A DNA stretch of 64,000 nucleotides from Xiphophorus maculatus (GCF_002775205.1 NC_036456.1:26199850-26263849); one strand, 5' to 3'; counted from the first letter of the stretch, positions 36,463-48,959 are shown. The notes: a model not told the origin generated them from the sequence alone. Program-made: numbers and translations.

Positions 36463-38559
36463 GGTGTCGCCCCAACCCTCCATGCACCATTAAGGAAACA
36501 TGTCAACCACAACCACATGCTGCCTCCCCTACCACTATATCCACCTCATTACCAGGTGGTGATCCATTGGTAGCTCTGGCCGACTCTTCAACAAAACGCC
36601 GCAGGCTTTCTTCAGGTCATTGACCCGTTAGTCCAAGGTGGCCTGGTACACTAATGAGCCACCTTGTGCCTGAACATGATGTCCGTTGTGGAAAAAAGTC
36701 AAACCTGCTGGAACAAGATAGTTGTTTAAACTCCTATATGGGTAAGTAATTTTGTATTTAAAGTAAAATATTTTAGTAAGTATTTTCCCTCAAAGCAGAT
36801 GCATTTTACTTTCCCATCGTGTCTCACTTCCTGCCTCACTCATGACATTCCCATCAAATTGCTGCATAGATCCAAATGGGCTAGAGGAATGATCTAGAGT
36901 CAACACACAGGTTCAGTCAATACAAAACTAGTGATCAGGTCTGAAATCTGGGTGATGAACTCTTTAATTTAGTTCTGTACATCTTCTGGTCAAGATTTCC
37001 CAACGCCATGTGTTTCGGACTCTGTGCTATTCCTACATGGAATCCATATTTTCTGGATTAGTTTCTCTTGTTTACTCTAACGCTGTTAGCTAGCATGACA
37101 AATCTTGGTTGTTTATTTCTCTCCAATCCAGTGCCTAACATGTACAAACGTGTCCCATCACCGTTCTGTTTTAGTTCCAGTGCGACCAGACGTTTGAAGT
37201 TATTCTCCCAACATGCTCTTCTAGCTGTTCAGCCACGCAAATAAAGAGGCTTTGTGTTCGCTGTTAGAAAATAAAAGTTTCCTGCAGCTAAAATGGAAAC
37301 CTTTAAAGTGGGAATATACATGTTGGCTGGAAGTCCTGCTTTCATCTACACATGAAAGCAAAGAAACGAGGATCTGGCACTTCTGGGAGGTAGCTGAAAC
37401 CATGTTTTACTGATCTTTTGAACATTTCCAAATCCTAGTACAATTTGTCTCGCAGTAGACCATTTGATGAGTCAATCATAGCATAACCACAAATGGATTT
37501 CCATCTCTTTTAAGGGTGTAATTTCTTCCCCATTCCTTAGAAAGCATCGACGAAGATGTCAAGAACGTCCATCCCTGTTAGAAACACTGACCACAAGAGG
37601 TCTGTGTCTGGATGGCAAGCAGGAGATATTTTTGTTTTTTTCCCCTTCTTATTATGAGATGGGAATTAAAAATTCTGTTTGAAGAATAATCTGTCATTTC
37701 TTTGTGAGATTTTGAGACATTAGAAGATTTGTTTGCTGGAGTTTGGTCTGTTGACAGACAGACGGCTATTTTAAAAATAACACTTCAGAGGACACAAAGC
37801 TTTCATCGTCATCTTTCTGTCTTCAATAGAGCCACATGCTTTCTAATGCAGGCAAGTATTTCAGGATGACCCTCAATCCTGGAAGTACAACTTCACTTAT
37901 GTAGGCCAAAAATGTTGGGGTTTTGCTCAGTTTTGGCTTCTTTTTCACCAGAAAAGCTCCTTTAAATTAGTTGGCCAGTGGCACAAGTATGACTTTTTTT
38001 GGGGATAGCCCATGAACTTTCATTAAAGCTGTAATATTATCCTGCTTTATCCATCACAGAACCAGTTTTGATGTGTTTGGCATCATTGTCTTGCTGGAAC
38101 ACCCAACGGTAATGAAGTTTGACTCAAAGAAGATGCCGTCCAAAGACAAGAACCTTGCACCAAAATTTTTTGGATGAAATGAACAGATTAGAGAACACAA
38201 GAAATAATTTTAGAAACTCAAGAAAAAGAACGACCTAATGACAATACTGGACAACAGTGAACGGAAATAATGAATAATTTAAATGGAAATAATAAAGAAA
38301 CAAACACAAAACAGCTACACAACATGCTGATTCAGCTCTAACTTTGGAAACCATCAACTCTTCTTTAATATTTTATATTCTGCCTTGGCCATTTATGCTT
38401 AAATGGAGCGAATCACGTTAAGATAGTTCTATGTGCTACACAAAAATGCTCACACCATTTTTGCACAAAATCATTCTTAGTTGATTAAATGTTAAACTGG
38501 TCAGTTCTTCCTATACTGAGCTCTTTTCAATATTAGCTGTTTTTAGACGCCTTGTCACT
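36463..38559. other. Intergenic, no gene recognised
   Basis: 36463-36660 may still belong to the retroelement or a neighbouring repeat. 37840-38170 contains GGCATCATTGTCTTGCTGGA, a phrase I associate with fish repeats, but ends and coding frames are not visible. Confidence 0.4.
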
Positions 38560-39020
38560 TTAAATCCAAATAAGCTGCTAGCCACGCCCCCCAACTCACG
38601 TTTACACTCACACAAGAAAACAGATGCACAACTCTACTTGTGCACAATTTCATAAAACTGCAGTAAGTGGTTTCTGGATGAGAAGTCTACAACAAAACAC
38701 TTGTCTTGTCCAGCAGCCATTGCACAGCGTATACAGCGGTAAAACCAGCTGACCAAACGTGATGGAACTCAGCGTGGGTTGCTGGGTAACGGGGTTGGTC
38801 TTCACTGCTGTTGCTAGGTAACGCTACAGTGCCTGTCAAGTGTGACTCAACATATGGCTGGATGTTTTTTAAGCAGTTGAGGCTTAAATGGAAGTACTAA
38901 AATGTTCAAAAATGAAACTAAAAGACCTGCTAGATCTCCAATGGTTGCTAGGTGATGGGTGGAACTCTGCTGGGGTTGCTAGGTGACGGGCAAAACTCTG
39001 CTGGGGTTGCTTGGTAACGG
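38560..39020 (-). repeat. Family A repeat (reverse) plus a 31-bp X-box-like triplet
   Basis: Reverse-orientation family A with GTTGCTGGGTAAC (38778-38790) and GTTGCTAGGTAAC (38810-38822), 32 bases apart. A second cluster follows at 38944, 38975 and 39006, where three GGTTGCTNGGT-type boxes sit exactly 31 bases apart in a short tandem repeat (GGGTTGCTAGGTGACGGGCA). Non-coding. Confidence 0.75.
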
Positions 39021-40084
39021 CGCAGCGCCCGTTGAATGATTCAATTATTGGGAGGTTTTTGAAACGACTCACTTTCCAGATAACAAAAAGCATTGAATTA
39101 TAGCCAAACAACACCCTGGAGGTTTTGTTAAGCCCTTTGGTATTTTTAGAAGCACTTGAGACTAAAGTAAATTTGTAACAATTTACAAACAAAATGTAAA
39201 TTTAAATTTTGCAGACTAGAGAAGCAGAAACGTTTTCCCCACAAAGTTTGGGCTTTTTGGATTCATCTTTTTTTCAGAAAGTAAAAGAGCGATTTCTATC
39301 TTGTCCTGTTTCCTAAAGCCTTCAGACTAAATATGATTGAACTCTTTTTTTTAAATAATTGCATGAATACGAAAATGAAAATGGAACAGAAAAGGTTCCC
39401 AGATTCCAGTGATACTTGTGCTGTGCCATTAGTCCTACTCAGCCGTGTCTGTTTTCTTGTTTTCTCAGCTTCTTGTTGGTGGGACTCTTGGCAAGCCGCT
39501 TCCTGCGCATCAAATGTGTTTCAGGTCGTCTCCAAACTCTCCGCATTATGTCACATCATTCATAGGGATGCGCGGAGGCTCAAAGGAAACTGGAAACGGG
39601 CCACTGGATCTGGTCGGCAACGAGTTGGCGCCTGTTAAAAGCAGCATGTCTGAAGGCACCTTAAGAGTGACGAATCATGCTGGCGTCTCGTCTCTGCAGC
39701 GCTGCAGCTACAGAAATGCTGGGTTTAAACTCTGGGGGCTACAATGATGAAACACTGAGATGTTTCAAGTCTAAAACAGGAGACATACAAGAAAATACGA
39801 CCGTCTTTAATGATCTCTCAAGTGGGTCTATAAAAATGTATCTACTGCTGATAAAAAGCCAGATGTTTCTGATGCAGAAAATAGAGCAGGAACAGTTATT
39901 TCCATCTTTAATGTAGCGTATTTACTGCACAATTCAACTGAAAAACAAACAAGAATCCACTGGATGGCACATTTCCTCTAATGCGCTAACAGTGGAGAAA
40001 ATCCTTAGCACTTTAGCTAACTTTGAAAACATTTAGCTTCAACTTACCTTCCTCCTCAGAGCCGCAGTTTCCTCTGTTAAACTG
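39021..40084. other. Intergenic, no gene recognised
   Basis: Plus-strand ORFs at 39333-39916 overlap in different frames and resemble nothing known. There is no splice-consistent exon. Confidence 0.45.
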
Positions 40085-40086
40085 CC

Positions 40087-40127
40087 CCTCTATTAACCCT
40101 TCAATGTTGTTAAAGGGTTAATAGAGG
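40087..40127. other. Perfect 15-bp stem hairpin
   Basis: CCTCTATTAACCCTT (40087-40101) pairs exactly with AAGGGTTAATAGAGG (40113-40127) across an 11-base loop. It lies at the start of a family E repeat, so it is probably an element end, not an RNA gene. Confidence 0.7.
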
Positions 40128-40129
40128 AG

Positions 40130-40985
40130 CCATGTTGTGATGAAGCTCCGCCTCCAGAAAGAGCAGGAGTTCTTAAAGAAGCAGAGGCCCAATTTCAAGA
40201 TGTTAAGTCAGGAAGTATTTAACATCACTTTTGAGGCATATTTGATATATATATCTATATATCTATATCTATATATCTATAGATATAGATATATATATAG
40301 GTTAACTTCACCACAGACTCAGGTTTGCTGTATTTATTCTAACAAAAGAGGAAATCAAGTTAACATCAGTCCAGCAGATTTTACTCCTTATTTATTGAAC
40401 ATTAAAACAGTAGCAATAAACAAACTACAAAGCAATATCTCCCAATGAGCAGTTGATGGCAGTTAGCAGTTTTAAAATTAAACAGTTAATAAGCACAATA
40501 TTAATAATGATAACAGTTAAAAACATTCACAAAGCTTGGCAGAATTACACGCGAAACACTGTACATGGTTAAATTTGTCTAGATAGAATATAATATTTGT
40601 AAATAAAACCAATATTATATGACTGTTGCTGACGGCAACAGAAAAAAAGGGGAGGGGCTGTCAGTTATGGGTTGCTATGGCAACCACCAACTGCCAGGAG
40701 CGGCGTAACTGATACACCAATAAATGTCTGGAGAGGCAACGTCTTCACTAACAGAAGAATAAATAAACAGATTTAGCCAACCTCACATCTTTAATATTGT
40801 TAAAATACAACATTATTAGCTCTTTAGCTAACAAGTAATTTTCCTGCTGGGATGAATAAAGTACTTCTATTCTATTAGCCTATATGTTGCATTTTTATAA
40901 CAATTGAAGACAACATTGTTACTTGATTTTGCTATAAAATGGTTCCAGGTGCCTGGAAAACACACATTACTGTCCATTTAAAACC
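40130..40985. repeat. Interrupted family E repeat
   Basis: 40140-40215 (CAGAAAGAGCAGGAGTTCTT, AGGCCCAATTTCAAG) and 40945-40985 (GTGCCTGGAAAACACA) match, in order, 49925-49980 and 50088-50125. The material between is extra in this copy and includes an X-box GTTGCTATGGCAAC at 40671-40684 and a retroposon-like tail (GATGAATAAAGTACTTC) near 40855. Confidence 0.55.
40242..40299. repeat. (ATCTAT)n/(TA)n palindromic tract
   Basis: An almost pure A/T/C-then-A/T/G run centred near 40280 that can fold on itself (CTATATCTATAT facing ATATAGATATAG). Confidence 0.9.
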
Positions 40986-41427
40986 CTAATCTTAACCCCA
41001 GGAACAAAATAACATGTAAATTATAATATCAAAATTAAAGTGGCAGATATAATTTGAACTTAAGTTAAAGCTTTAGCATGCTTTTGCTAAATAGTGTTGG
41101 TGTAGCGGTAAACTAATGTTTATGATTAGTTTTTTATATTTCTTTTACATAAAGTTGGGTTTTGTTGGACGTTTACCTCTAAAAGGTTTCCCTTCAGCTG
41201 CAGTCTGAACAAACAGCCCGTCGTCCTCCTCCAGATGCCTTTTCTCCTCGTTCAGCCTTTAATTTCATCTCTGATTGCTGTGGAAAAACTCTGAACAGCT
41301 CAAAGACGCTGCGACTCTTTGAAACGAACCGCAGTCATGTCTGTCTCTGCGCCGGGACTCAGAAACAAATGGAACGTACATTGTTTTCAAACCGGCCGCT
41401 TCCCACAAACATGGCCCCCTCTGAGCG

Positions 41428-41429
<2 letters not shown>

Positions 41430-41477
<48 letters not shown>

Positions 41478-41498
41478 TGTGTGTGTGTGTGTGTGCGT
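41430..41498. repeat. (TG)n microsatellite, ~34 units
   Basis: A long TG run with a CT interruption at 41477 and a GC near the end. The Cys-Val ORFs are artefacts. Confidence 0.97.
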
Positions 41499-41594
41499 GC
41501 ACGCGCTCAGATCTGTTGATGTTTACTTGTTTCCCATCAAAATACAGGCATGGCATGAAACTGGGTTCGTTGGGGAAGCTGATTGAAGTGTTCA

Positions 41595-41860
41595 CTGTAA
41601 AAAAAAAAAAGCAAAACAACAATTGCTTAGTCAACTTGAGTTTAGTTGCCTTGTTGCTTCAACTTTAACTGTCAACTTCAAAACACTTAATACCTGTTGC
41701 TTCAACTTCAGTTAAGTTGATTTAACTGTCTTTACCAAATACATTAAACTTAAAATGATTAGTTAAGAGAATTTTGTATAATTAAGTTTTTACATACATC
41801 AAGTTGACTTCAAATCAAATCATTTCTAAATTAAGTAAACTTTAACTTTTAGTATAAATT
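41595..41860. repeat. AT-rich dispersed repeat (AAGTTGACTT type)
   Basis: CACTGTAAAAA precedes alternating TCAACTT/AAGTTGA words such as CAGTTAAGTTGATTTAACTG and ATCAAGTTGACTTCAAATC. A common teleost interspersed repeat pattern. No coding. Confidence 0.6.
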
Positions 41861-43759
41861 ATTATTATTTAAATTTTCAAAATTCCCACACAAAAACTTT
41901 CCCCAAATAAAAACAAAAATTCCTTTCTAACCTTTGAAAATGCCTCCCTTCAAACAAATGTTAGGAAAAAATAACAAAAAGAAGTTTAATTGTATTAGTT
42001 TTTTATTAGAATTTAGTTTTATTTCATTGTGACTTTTTGTTTATCTAATTCAGTCTGTTTTAATTAGTTTAATTAGTATATATTTATTTTAGTTTTTATG
42101 AATTATGGAAGCATTTTTCTTTCTGTGATTACTTGTAGTTGCAGAATTTAAAGTAATTAAAGTATTGTACTATGGTTATACATCAGTTGCGTAAAAAATA
42201 TTCAACAGTTGCTGCCATTTTGTGGACTAGCGTAAATGGATTATTGTTTATTGACAATAATATAAAATAAATAATATATTTCGGCTGCTGACCACAAGTC
42301 AAGAAAGCTAGAAATTTGGCCAACAAAATAGAAAACAACTGTTGACTTAAAACATTCAAAAAAATGTCTGTTTTTCTTTTAGTAAGGCGACAGTCTGAAG
42401 CCCTTTTTATGTTTTGGATCTTTAATGATAAACAGATTTTATAAAAAATTTTATTTTTGAGCTGGTTAAATAAATAAAAAAATGATTTTCATTTTTAATT
42501 TAGTGAATCTTCTGGCCTGTCAGCACCTTAAATCTACCAGTTTTGGCCCCCGGGGTGAAAGTTTTCCCTAAATTCTCTGATTCTCTTTAAGTTTTTATGT
42601 TTTTTGTTTCTGCTTCAGTCTGAAGAAGCAGCCATTTTCCCTCCGCCGGTTCACTGACTGCTGAAGCAACAGTTTAATCGTTTTTTTGGCTCATTTTGTG
42701 TTTTAAAACCTGGAGCCAGTCTCTCTCTTCCTGCATCCAATATGTTTACGTTATTATTGTTTATTTGAGTTCATAAGTCAAAGCTCAGAGTATTTATTTG
42801 TTGATTTGGCTCAGAGCTGGTGATGCTAATGTGGTTTTGGTTTAAATGTTTATCTAGTAGGAAAAATGTGAGCCAACATCAACTTCAGCGCTGACATACC
42901 AAAGGAAACCGAGCGGCTCCGTTTCTGAACGGATACAAAAACATGGAAACTGAAATAATGAAGCAGCAGATGAGGATAATTATTCCCGTTATCCTTTGCT
43001 GAGGGATTTCTGCCCGGTGGCGTGAAGTTGGTGTTCAGCACCCTGGACAGCGGCTCACACTGCCTGAAAGTTTCTCAGTTTTTACCTTCAGATTTAAACA
43101 TCTGACCTAAAATCACAAAACTGTTCAATTAACCATCTGGAAACTCAATTTCTACATTCTGGCCAGTTCATTTTGAGTTTCCACACGGTTTGGGCCAAAA
43201 GCTCAAAATGAATCGCAAGCCAGAAACTCAACTCAGAACCGCACAGCATTCTGGGAGATGTAGGCAGAAGAAACATTTTAGCCGCTTAACTAAGCCTGTT
43301 GCAATTAATCAATTAATTGCATCATAAATAAAAATGAGATTAGTAATTTCTATTCTGTCGTTTAATATTTTTTTGAAGGGCAATTTTGTTTACAAGAACA
43401 TGATCATCCATTTTATTTATGGCTTTGGTTGTGTTTTCTTGTGGATATTTGAAATGTCTTCCAGTTCCAGTTTAACGTGTTCTGTCCAAAATTATTGCTC
43501 AAATATAGGAATGAACCATAAACCATTTATGAAAAATGATTCATTTCTAATATATTACTTAAGTGTTAAGTAATATATTAGAGATTAATCATTTTTAATA
43601 TGTGGTTCATTTTTAATATCTTACTAAATAAGTAAGATATTACTGAAAAACAACAGTATTATTGATTATTCTGATAATTTCTAGTAAAATTTATCGTCCA
43701 GCAAAATTAGTTTTTATGACATGCTCCACCTCTCACTGCTAGCTAATCTATAGATTGGT
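41861..43759. other. Intergenic, AT-rich, no gene recognised
   Basis: Poly-A/T-rich DNA. 42590-43060 is less AT-rich but has no exon-like ORF. Confidence 0.5.
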
Positions 43760-43925
43760 GGAATCAACTAACTAACTCACTCTTAGGTTACCTAGCAACT
43801 CACTCATTCTTTGGTTACCTAGCAACGACCTGCTAAATAACTGCCACAGCTGCAGTTTAAGGTTCCACCACTGTCCCTCATAACTGCTTAAAAATAATCA
43901 GTTATGCATTTTGTGGCCTCTGACC
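43760..43925 (+). repeat. Dispersed repeat family B, copy with paired X-boxes
   Basis: GTTACCTAGCAAC at 43787-43799 and 43814-43826, 27 bases apart. They are followed by GACCTGCTAAATAACTG and AACTGCTTAAAAATAA, as in the copies at 13470 and 22985. Confidence 0.72.
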
Positions 43926-44129
43926 TTTTACTGTGTGACCTTTTACTTGTAAATGTTAAACTTTTGTTTATGAAAGAAAGCCTAAAAACGTTTTGGTATT
44001 TTGATGATTTACTGACGATTATCTCTCAACAATGACTATTTGCTTAACTAATATGTTGTTTATTGCAAAGCAGTGGGAAAAAATACAAAAAATGTTAGAT
44101 ATTTCAACAACAAAAAAAAATTAAAATGA

Positions 44130-44640
44130 TATGGTCCCCAAAGCAGAATTTATCCTTTAATTTTTATAACAAACATGAGCACAAATATCCAGCAACATGA
44201 ACAGTGTGCATTTTTTTAAAGAAAAGACTTTTTTGTGTTAGTTCTGTAATAATTTACATTCAAAAGTTCCTGTTTGTTTACCTAGAATGCTGCATGTATT
44301 TATTGTTAAGAATGTAAAAAAAAAAACCAAAAAAAAACACGAATTTTAGTTTTTTTATTTAAATAAAATTATGTGGCCCACAAGCAGAATTTAAATAATT
44401 AGTGTTAGGAAAAGTACAGTGTTTACACTTCAATAACAATGGTTTTTTTTTAACTTTCATTTTAATTTTTATAGCAAACATGAACTCAAATATCCAGCAA
44501 GGTAATATATCTATATATATATATATAAGAGCCTACAATGATTTACAGATAATTTTCCCTTAAAATGTCTATTTGTTTAACTAAAATGCTGCATACATTC
44601 ATGGTTGAGCATGTTAAAAAAATCCCCCTCATCTTTTACC
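44130..44640. repeat. Two tandem diverged copies of an AT-rich hAT-like body (family I)
   Basis: 44130-44330 and 44370-44640 both run: CCCCAAAGCAGAATTT/CCCACAAGCAGAATTT, TTTTTATAACAAACATGA, AAATATCCAGCAA, TTTGTTTACCTAGAATGCTG, TTATTGTTAAG. The same body is found at 47779-48285. Confidence 0.65.
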
Positions 44641-44659
44641 ATCAATATTTTTTTGCTTT

Positions 44660-45110
44660 TGTTGTTTAAAGTCCCAATATGGCCTCAAAGCCAAAGTCTG
44701 TCTGTGTTTCTGCGTCGTGCTGGGATATGGCCCATCGGCTCCCCGGCTCTTTAGAGCACATTGTGACTTTCGTCTTTCTTCTGGTAATAAACAACAGCCC
44801 CGCTCTTTGTTGTTGCTTCTTTACTTCATTTCTCTCTCCCCCTATCACTTCTTCCCTCTCTTTTCCATCGTAATTAGCTCCCCTCCAGACCGACTTCAAA
44901 CCCTGCGGTCGGAGCAGCGCATACCGCAGCGAGGAAGACGAGTGGAGAGGGAAAGAAAGACGGCATTGTTTCTCCGTAAAGGCAGATAAGGGCCCAATAA
45001 CCGGAGGGCAAGTGGAGTCAAAATAGTCCCTGTGAGTGCGTGATGGCGGCGATAAAGAAACAGTTTTCCCTCAACAATTTAGATGCTAATGGGTTGATAG
45101 GGGAGGCTGA
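44660..45110. promoter_or_regulatory. Unique, less AT-rich stretch with clustered factor-like sites (candidate)
   Basis: No similarity to repeats in this window. Within ~150 bases it holds a GTAATTAG homeodomain-type site (44868), a SOX-like CATTGTTT (44963) and a GATA-like GCAGATAAGG (44981). It looks like single-copy DNA of the kind often conserved near developmental genes, but conservation cannot be seen here. Confidence 0.25.
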
Positions 45111-45339
45111 ATGGCAGAGCCAAGACTCAAACCTTTTGGATTTCTGTTGGTTTTATTCCAATTTTTTCTTCCCAGATATTTACCATTGTATTCAAACTGT
45201 TTTAACCCGTTTGGATTTAACTCTTTAGATCGAATTCGTGTAGAAATTCACCCCAAAACCAGCTACGAAGTTCCTCAACAAGCTTCTGGAAGGTGGATGG
45301 AAAGGGCTTGGTGAAAATGTTCACGCTTGATGGTCCATT

Positions 45340-45700
45340 GGACTCAGTTCAGCTGGGGATTAAAGTTGCAACATTTGTTACATTTTCATCTGGTGTGGTT
45401 TTGTTTTCACACTGCACTGTGTCAAATAAACCAAATCTGGCTTATGGGCTCCATAAAAACCTCTGAAGTAGACACTAAACACAACTTCTTTCTTCACGGA
45501 AAGTGGAGAAGCCTCAGATTTTAATGGATGTAAAATTTCTTTTTTGTCTTTGCTAAAAGAAACTGAACCATTTCTCCTGCTAGCGCTAGACAAGCATGTT
45601 GTATTTACCCAGAATGCCCTGCACTATAGTCCACTTCCTGCTTTTGGAGCGGTCTCTGGTCCACTTGCGTTCACATATGCATTTTAGTTCACAGATCAAG
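45340..45700. mobile_element. Family C foldback element, partial
   Basis: Contains TTGTTACATTTTCATCTGGT, TTTACCCAGAATGCCCTGCA, CACTTCCTGCTTTTGGAGCG and GTTCACATATGC in the same order as 59840-60220. The outer end on the right is missing or fused to the next element. Confidence 0.75.
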
Positions 45701-45774
45701 GCACTAAAATGAAAAGATTGATCTCCATCTTCTTCCTGAGCTAATATTGCCATCTGAAGAAATGCACCAAAAAC

Positions 45775-46000
45775 AACCAATCAGAGCCAGGAGGCGGGTC
45801 TTAGGGCTGTCAATCATCCTCATGAACTAAAAAATTAGCTAAACAACAGCTAAATTAGAAACAACCATTTATCTACAGTCATCATTGGCCATGCTATCTA
45901 GCCTTAGCACAACAAGCTATGCTAGCTGCAGCATAGCAGAGAACAAATTGAGAAGGATGATTGGCAGCGCTAAGACCCGCCTCTTGGCTCTGACTTGTTT
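45775..46000. mobile_element. Foldback element family D, copy 1
   Basis: The left end AACCAATCAGAGCCAGGAGG continues into CGGGTCTTAG. The right end CTAAGACCCGCCTCTTGGCT is its near inverse. A related copy lies at 51713-51972. Non-coding. Confidence 0.8.
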
Positions 46001-47778
46001 CTAATCGCACTAGAAAACAGCAGAGGAGTTAAATTTTCACAGATTTCTGTCTCATAACAAACTGTCACAACATGGTGACAGTTTCAACAAATATGTCAAA
46101 TATTTTTTGCGTACTGCGATTTTAAGGCTGTGATTTTAACGTGTTAATTTCGATTAATTAACTAAAGTAATGGCATTAATTTCATTTCTTTCTTTTCTCA
46201 TACTGTTTATCATTCCATGACAAAGTCCTCACTTCTCAGAAGAAAACAACCAATGCTGCGGAAATTATGGAAAGCACATTATTACCATATTTTTGGGGAG
46301 AATCATGTTCTCCAAACATACTGGGATGATATAAACAATGTGGTTAACCATATCTTTCACATCTATATTTCAGATCTATGTTTCTGGGCTTCAAACCCAT
46401 AAAGTGCAGTAAATAGACGGTTACCTTTGGGATATATTTGTAGCAGCTGGAAAAAAGGCAGATAGAAAAAATGGATTTTACAGAAAGAACCTTATTTTTC
46501 AAAACTGGAATAAATGGGAAAATATGTCAAACAATATCTGCTGGAAATAATTTAGAATGTTAATACAAAAGGAACAAAGATAAAACATTTAATTCTATTT
46601 TGCACTTTCTTACAAAGATTCATTGGCTCAATCTGCTGTGATGTTGATTTATAGTTTCACATAATGCCACACTTATTGTTCATCTTTCCAAGTTTTATTT
46701 GTTTGAGGGGAATTTAAAAAAAAAAAAATTAAAACAGGAGGGGAGAAAAAAAGAGGAAATATAAGAAGAATCAATGAGTGGTAAAGTTTTTTAACAATAA
46801 ACAAAAGAAATATATAATTAGGAAATAATTAATACATTATTAAAAATTAGGAAATAGATACTAAAATAAAATGTGACAGTAAATTAAAAAATTGTGATAA
46901 ATAATACAGAATATTTAAAAATGAGCCAAAAATAAGTAAAATGAGAGTAAATTAAAAATGGCATTAAATAATATACAATGTATAAAATGAAGAAATAAAG
47001 AATAAACTAACAATAACATTTGTAAATAAATTAAATAATAACATTGACTTAATACTGTTGTAACATATTAACTTGTGTTACCCTCTGCAATCAAAAAACT
47101 TATGAAAATTCTTACTTTTCAATGTTTCGATACATTTTTTTGCATATTAATTACTTTATTTTGGCATTTATTTTAATACATATTTATTGCCAACTTTGGC
47201 AGGATCAGTCCTCCGTAGGCAATGAATCAAGCTCAAAGAACACCGCAACCAATTTACAACAACATAATCCAACACCAAGTCACGTAGAGTTCGGTTTCCC
47301 TTTTTATTAAGAATATTTTAGAAATGAAAAAAAAAAAAATCCAGAAATAATTTGAAGGAGAAAAACAGAAAATCATCCAATCATCCCACTAAGATACCAT
47401 GAATAAAAAAGTTTTTATAATAAATACCGTCCTTTATGTCTTTCTTTCTGGCGACTCCATTTTGTTTTTAATGTCTCTCTGCTTCATAATAACAATAATT
47501 TATAACCGCCTCTATCTTCTTTCTGCTTCAAGCTAACAACCTCCAGCAGGACATTTACATTTACTATCCACTTCCTGGTATTGATCAGTGTCTCTGACCT
47601 CCCGGTTCATCAATACCTGGCTTCAGTTTCCACTAATCGATCAGCCTCATTGATTATTAACGATGTTCCTGTGGATCAGATTCTCAGTGAGACACAAGAA
47701 AGACTGAAAAGTATTTGTGAGAAAGATTAAATTTCTTCTAATGGGACAAAATGAATCTGCTGCATCTGTTAGCTCAAG
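46001..47778. other. Intergenic; A-rich low-complexity block at 46780-47090
   Basis: No gene recognised. 46780-47090 consists of AAATAAATTAAAAAT-type words, probably a decayed tandem repeat. Confidence 0.5.
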
Positions 47779-48285
47779 CAGGGAGTCCAAAGTGAGGCTC
47801 GGGGGCCATTTGTGGCCCCAGAAGTGATTTTCTGTGGCCCTCATAAAGAACTGAAGACCTTTTTATTTCTTTACTGAAAATGTTAGGGACAATACAAAGT
47901 GTTGACACTTTAATAGCATGTTGGGTTTTTTTTAAGTTAATAGTAAACTTTAACGTAAACGTTGCATTTCTTTTAATAAAACCCTTTTTTGGTTTTGGTT
48001 CTACATAATTTATGGATAATTTTCTCCCAAAAATGACTATATTTGTTTAGCTAATAAAATGTTTTATATGTTTATTGTTGAGCAAGTTGGTTAAGTCATT
48101 ATATTATTATTTTATTTTCATATATTATGACTGTATTCTTGTATTATTTCAACAATATTCAGGTACAAATTTACTCTTGTAATATAACTTTATTCTAGTA
48201 ATTTTATTTTTGTATATTTTCTTAATGTGGCCCTAATATTTCATCATATTCAACTTGATGTTACTAAATATTTGAAAACCACTGA
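47779..48285. mobile_element. hAT-like non-autonomous element (family I)
   Basis: It begins CAGGGAGTCCAAAGTGAGGC with GGGGGCCATTTGTGGCCCC inside, and ends near ATTTGAAAACCACTGA. The body matches the tandem pair at 44130-44640. Non-coding. Confidence 0.65.
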
Positions 48286-48740
48286 TGTAAAGTATTTTTA
48301 ATCAGTATCTTTCAGAATATGTATTAATTAGTGGCAATAATTGTAATTTTGCCCTTTTTTAAAATTAAAAAACAACAATTTGGTGCAGTTGTCACGACTT
48401 CAGAGTTAGATGGCGCTGTTGGACACTTGGAGGATAAAATACCTGCTGGATTTCTTTTCATTCAAGCCGAACGACCTGTTGGCTTTCATGTTGGGTCGTG
48501 TCTGTTTCACATGAAAGCTGGATTTTCTTCAAAGAGCCGCTTGATATATATAATTTATACGTTTCCCAGCTGCCATGTTGTACACCAGCGTGTGTTCTGC
48601 TGGTTCTGTGGATCGGTTTGATTTCTAATGAGCCTTTTTTGCTCTCAGACACTCAGAGTCCAGGTTTGGGTTTTGGTTTGGGAACTTGGACTCAGTGAAG
48701 TTTAGCGACTCGGTTTTGAGGCGTTCAGGTCCTCATAAGT
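48286..48740. other. Intergenic, no gene recognised
   Basis: Overlapping ORFs of 64-96 codons at 48331-48698 on both strands; none is recognised. Confidence 0.45.
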
Positions 48741-48828
48741 ATAGAAATCGAATCTGAAATCTGTGTCTGTGCTTGTTCTCTGAACTCGGCGTGACTCCTG
48801 CACCTGCTGCGCCTAAACGCATCATCCG

Positions 48829-48845
48829 AGTTCACCTGAAGTTCA
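48829..48845 (+). promoter_or_regulatory. Full-consensus DR5 retinoic acid response element
   Basis: AGTTCA-CCTGA-AGTTCA: both half-sites fit RGKTCA exactly with five-base spacing, the classical RAR/RXR element. It closely resembles the RAR-beta2 and CYP26A1 elements as I remember them (GGTTCA/AGTTCA, spacer starting CC). The second half-site is followed directly by TGAACT, so 48839-48852 is also a 14-bp perfect palindrome. The surroundings (48740-48960) are non-repetitive and moderately GC-rich. By direct arithmetic a perfect DR5 is expected about 0.1 times in a random window of this size. Linkage to cyp26b1 regulation is inference. Confidence 0.6.
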
Positions 48846-48889
48846 TGAACTTGCACTATCAAACGCACACCTGCGGTGATTCCCACAGT

Positions 48890-48899
48890 TGATTTATGA
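48890..48899 (+). promoter_or_regulatory. PBX-HOX-type site next to the DR5
   Basis: TGATTTATGA matches the TGATTTAT core bound by PBX with HOX partners, 44 bases after the DR5. CACCTGC E-box-like words lie on either side (48801, 48869). Confidence 0.35.
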
Positions 48900-48959
48900 T
48901 TCTTATCTCTGCTGCGTCGCTCTTTCACGTTTCCTCTCCGCCCGTCTTCCTCCTCTCTG

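Noticed and set aside
37840..38170. Possible decayed DNA-transposon coding region
   Set aside because: One phrase (GGCATCATTGTCTTGCTGGA) looked familiar, but no ends, frame or transposase motif could be found.
41319..41668. Overlapping ORFs with Cys-Val or Thr-His runs
   Set aside because: Readings of the (TG)n tract on both strands.
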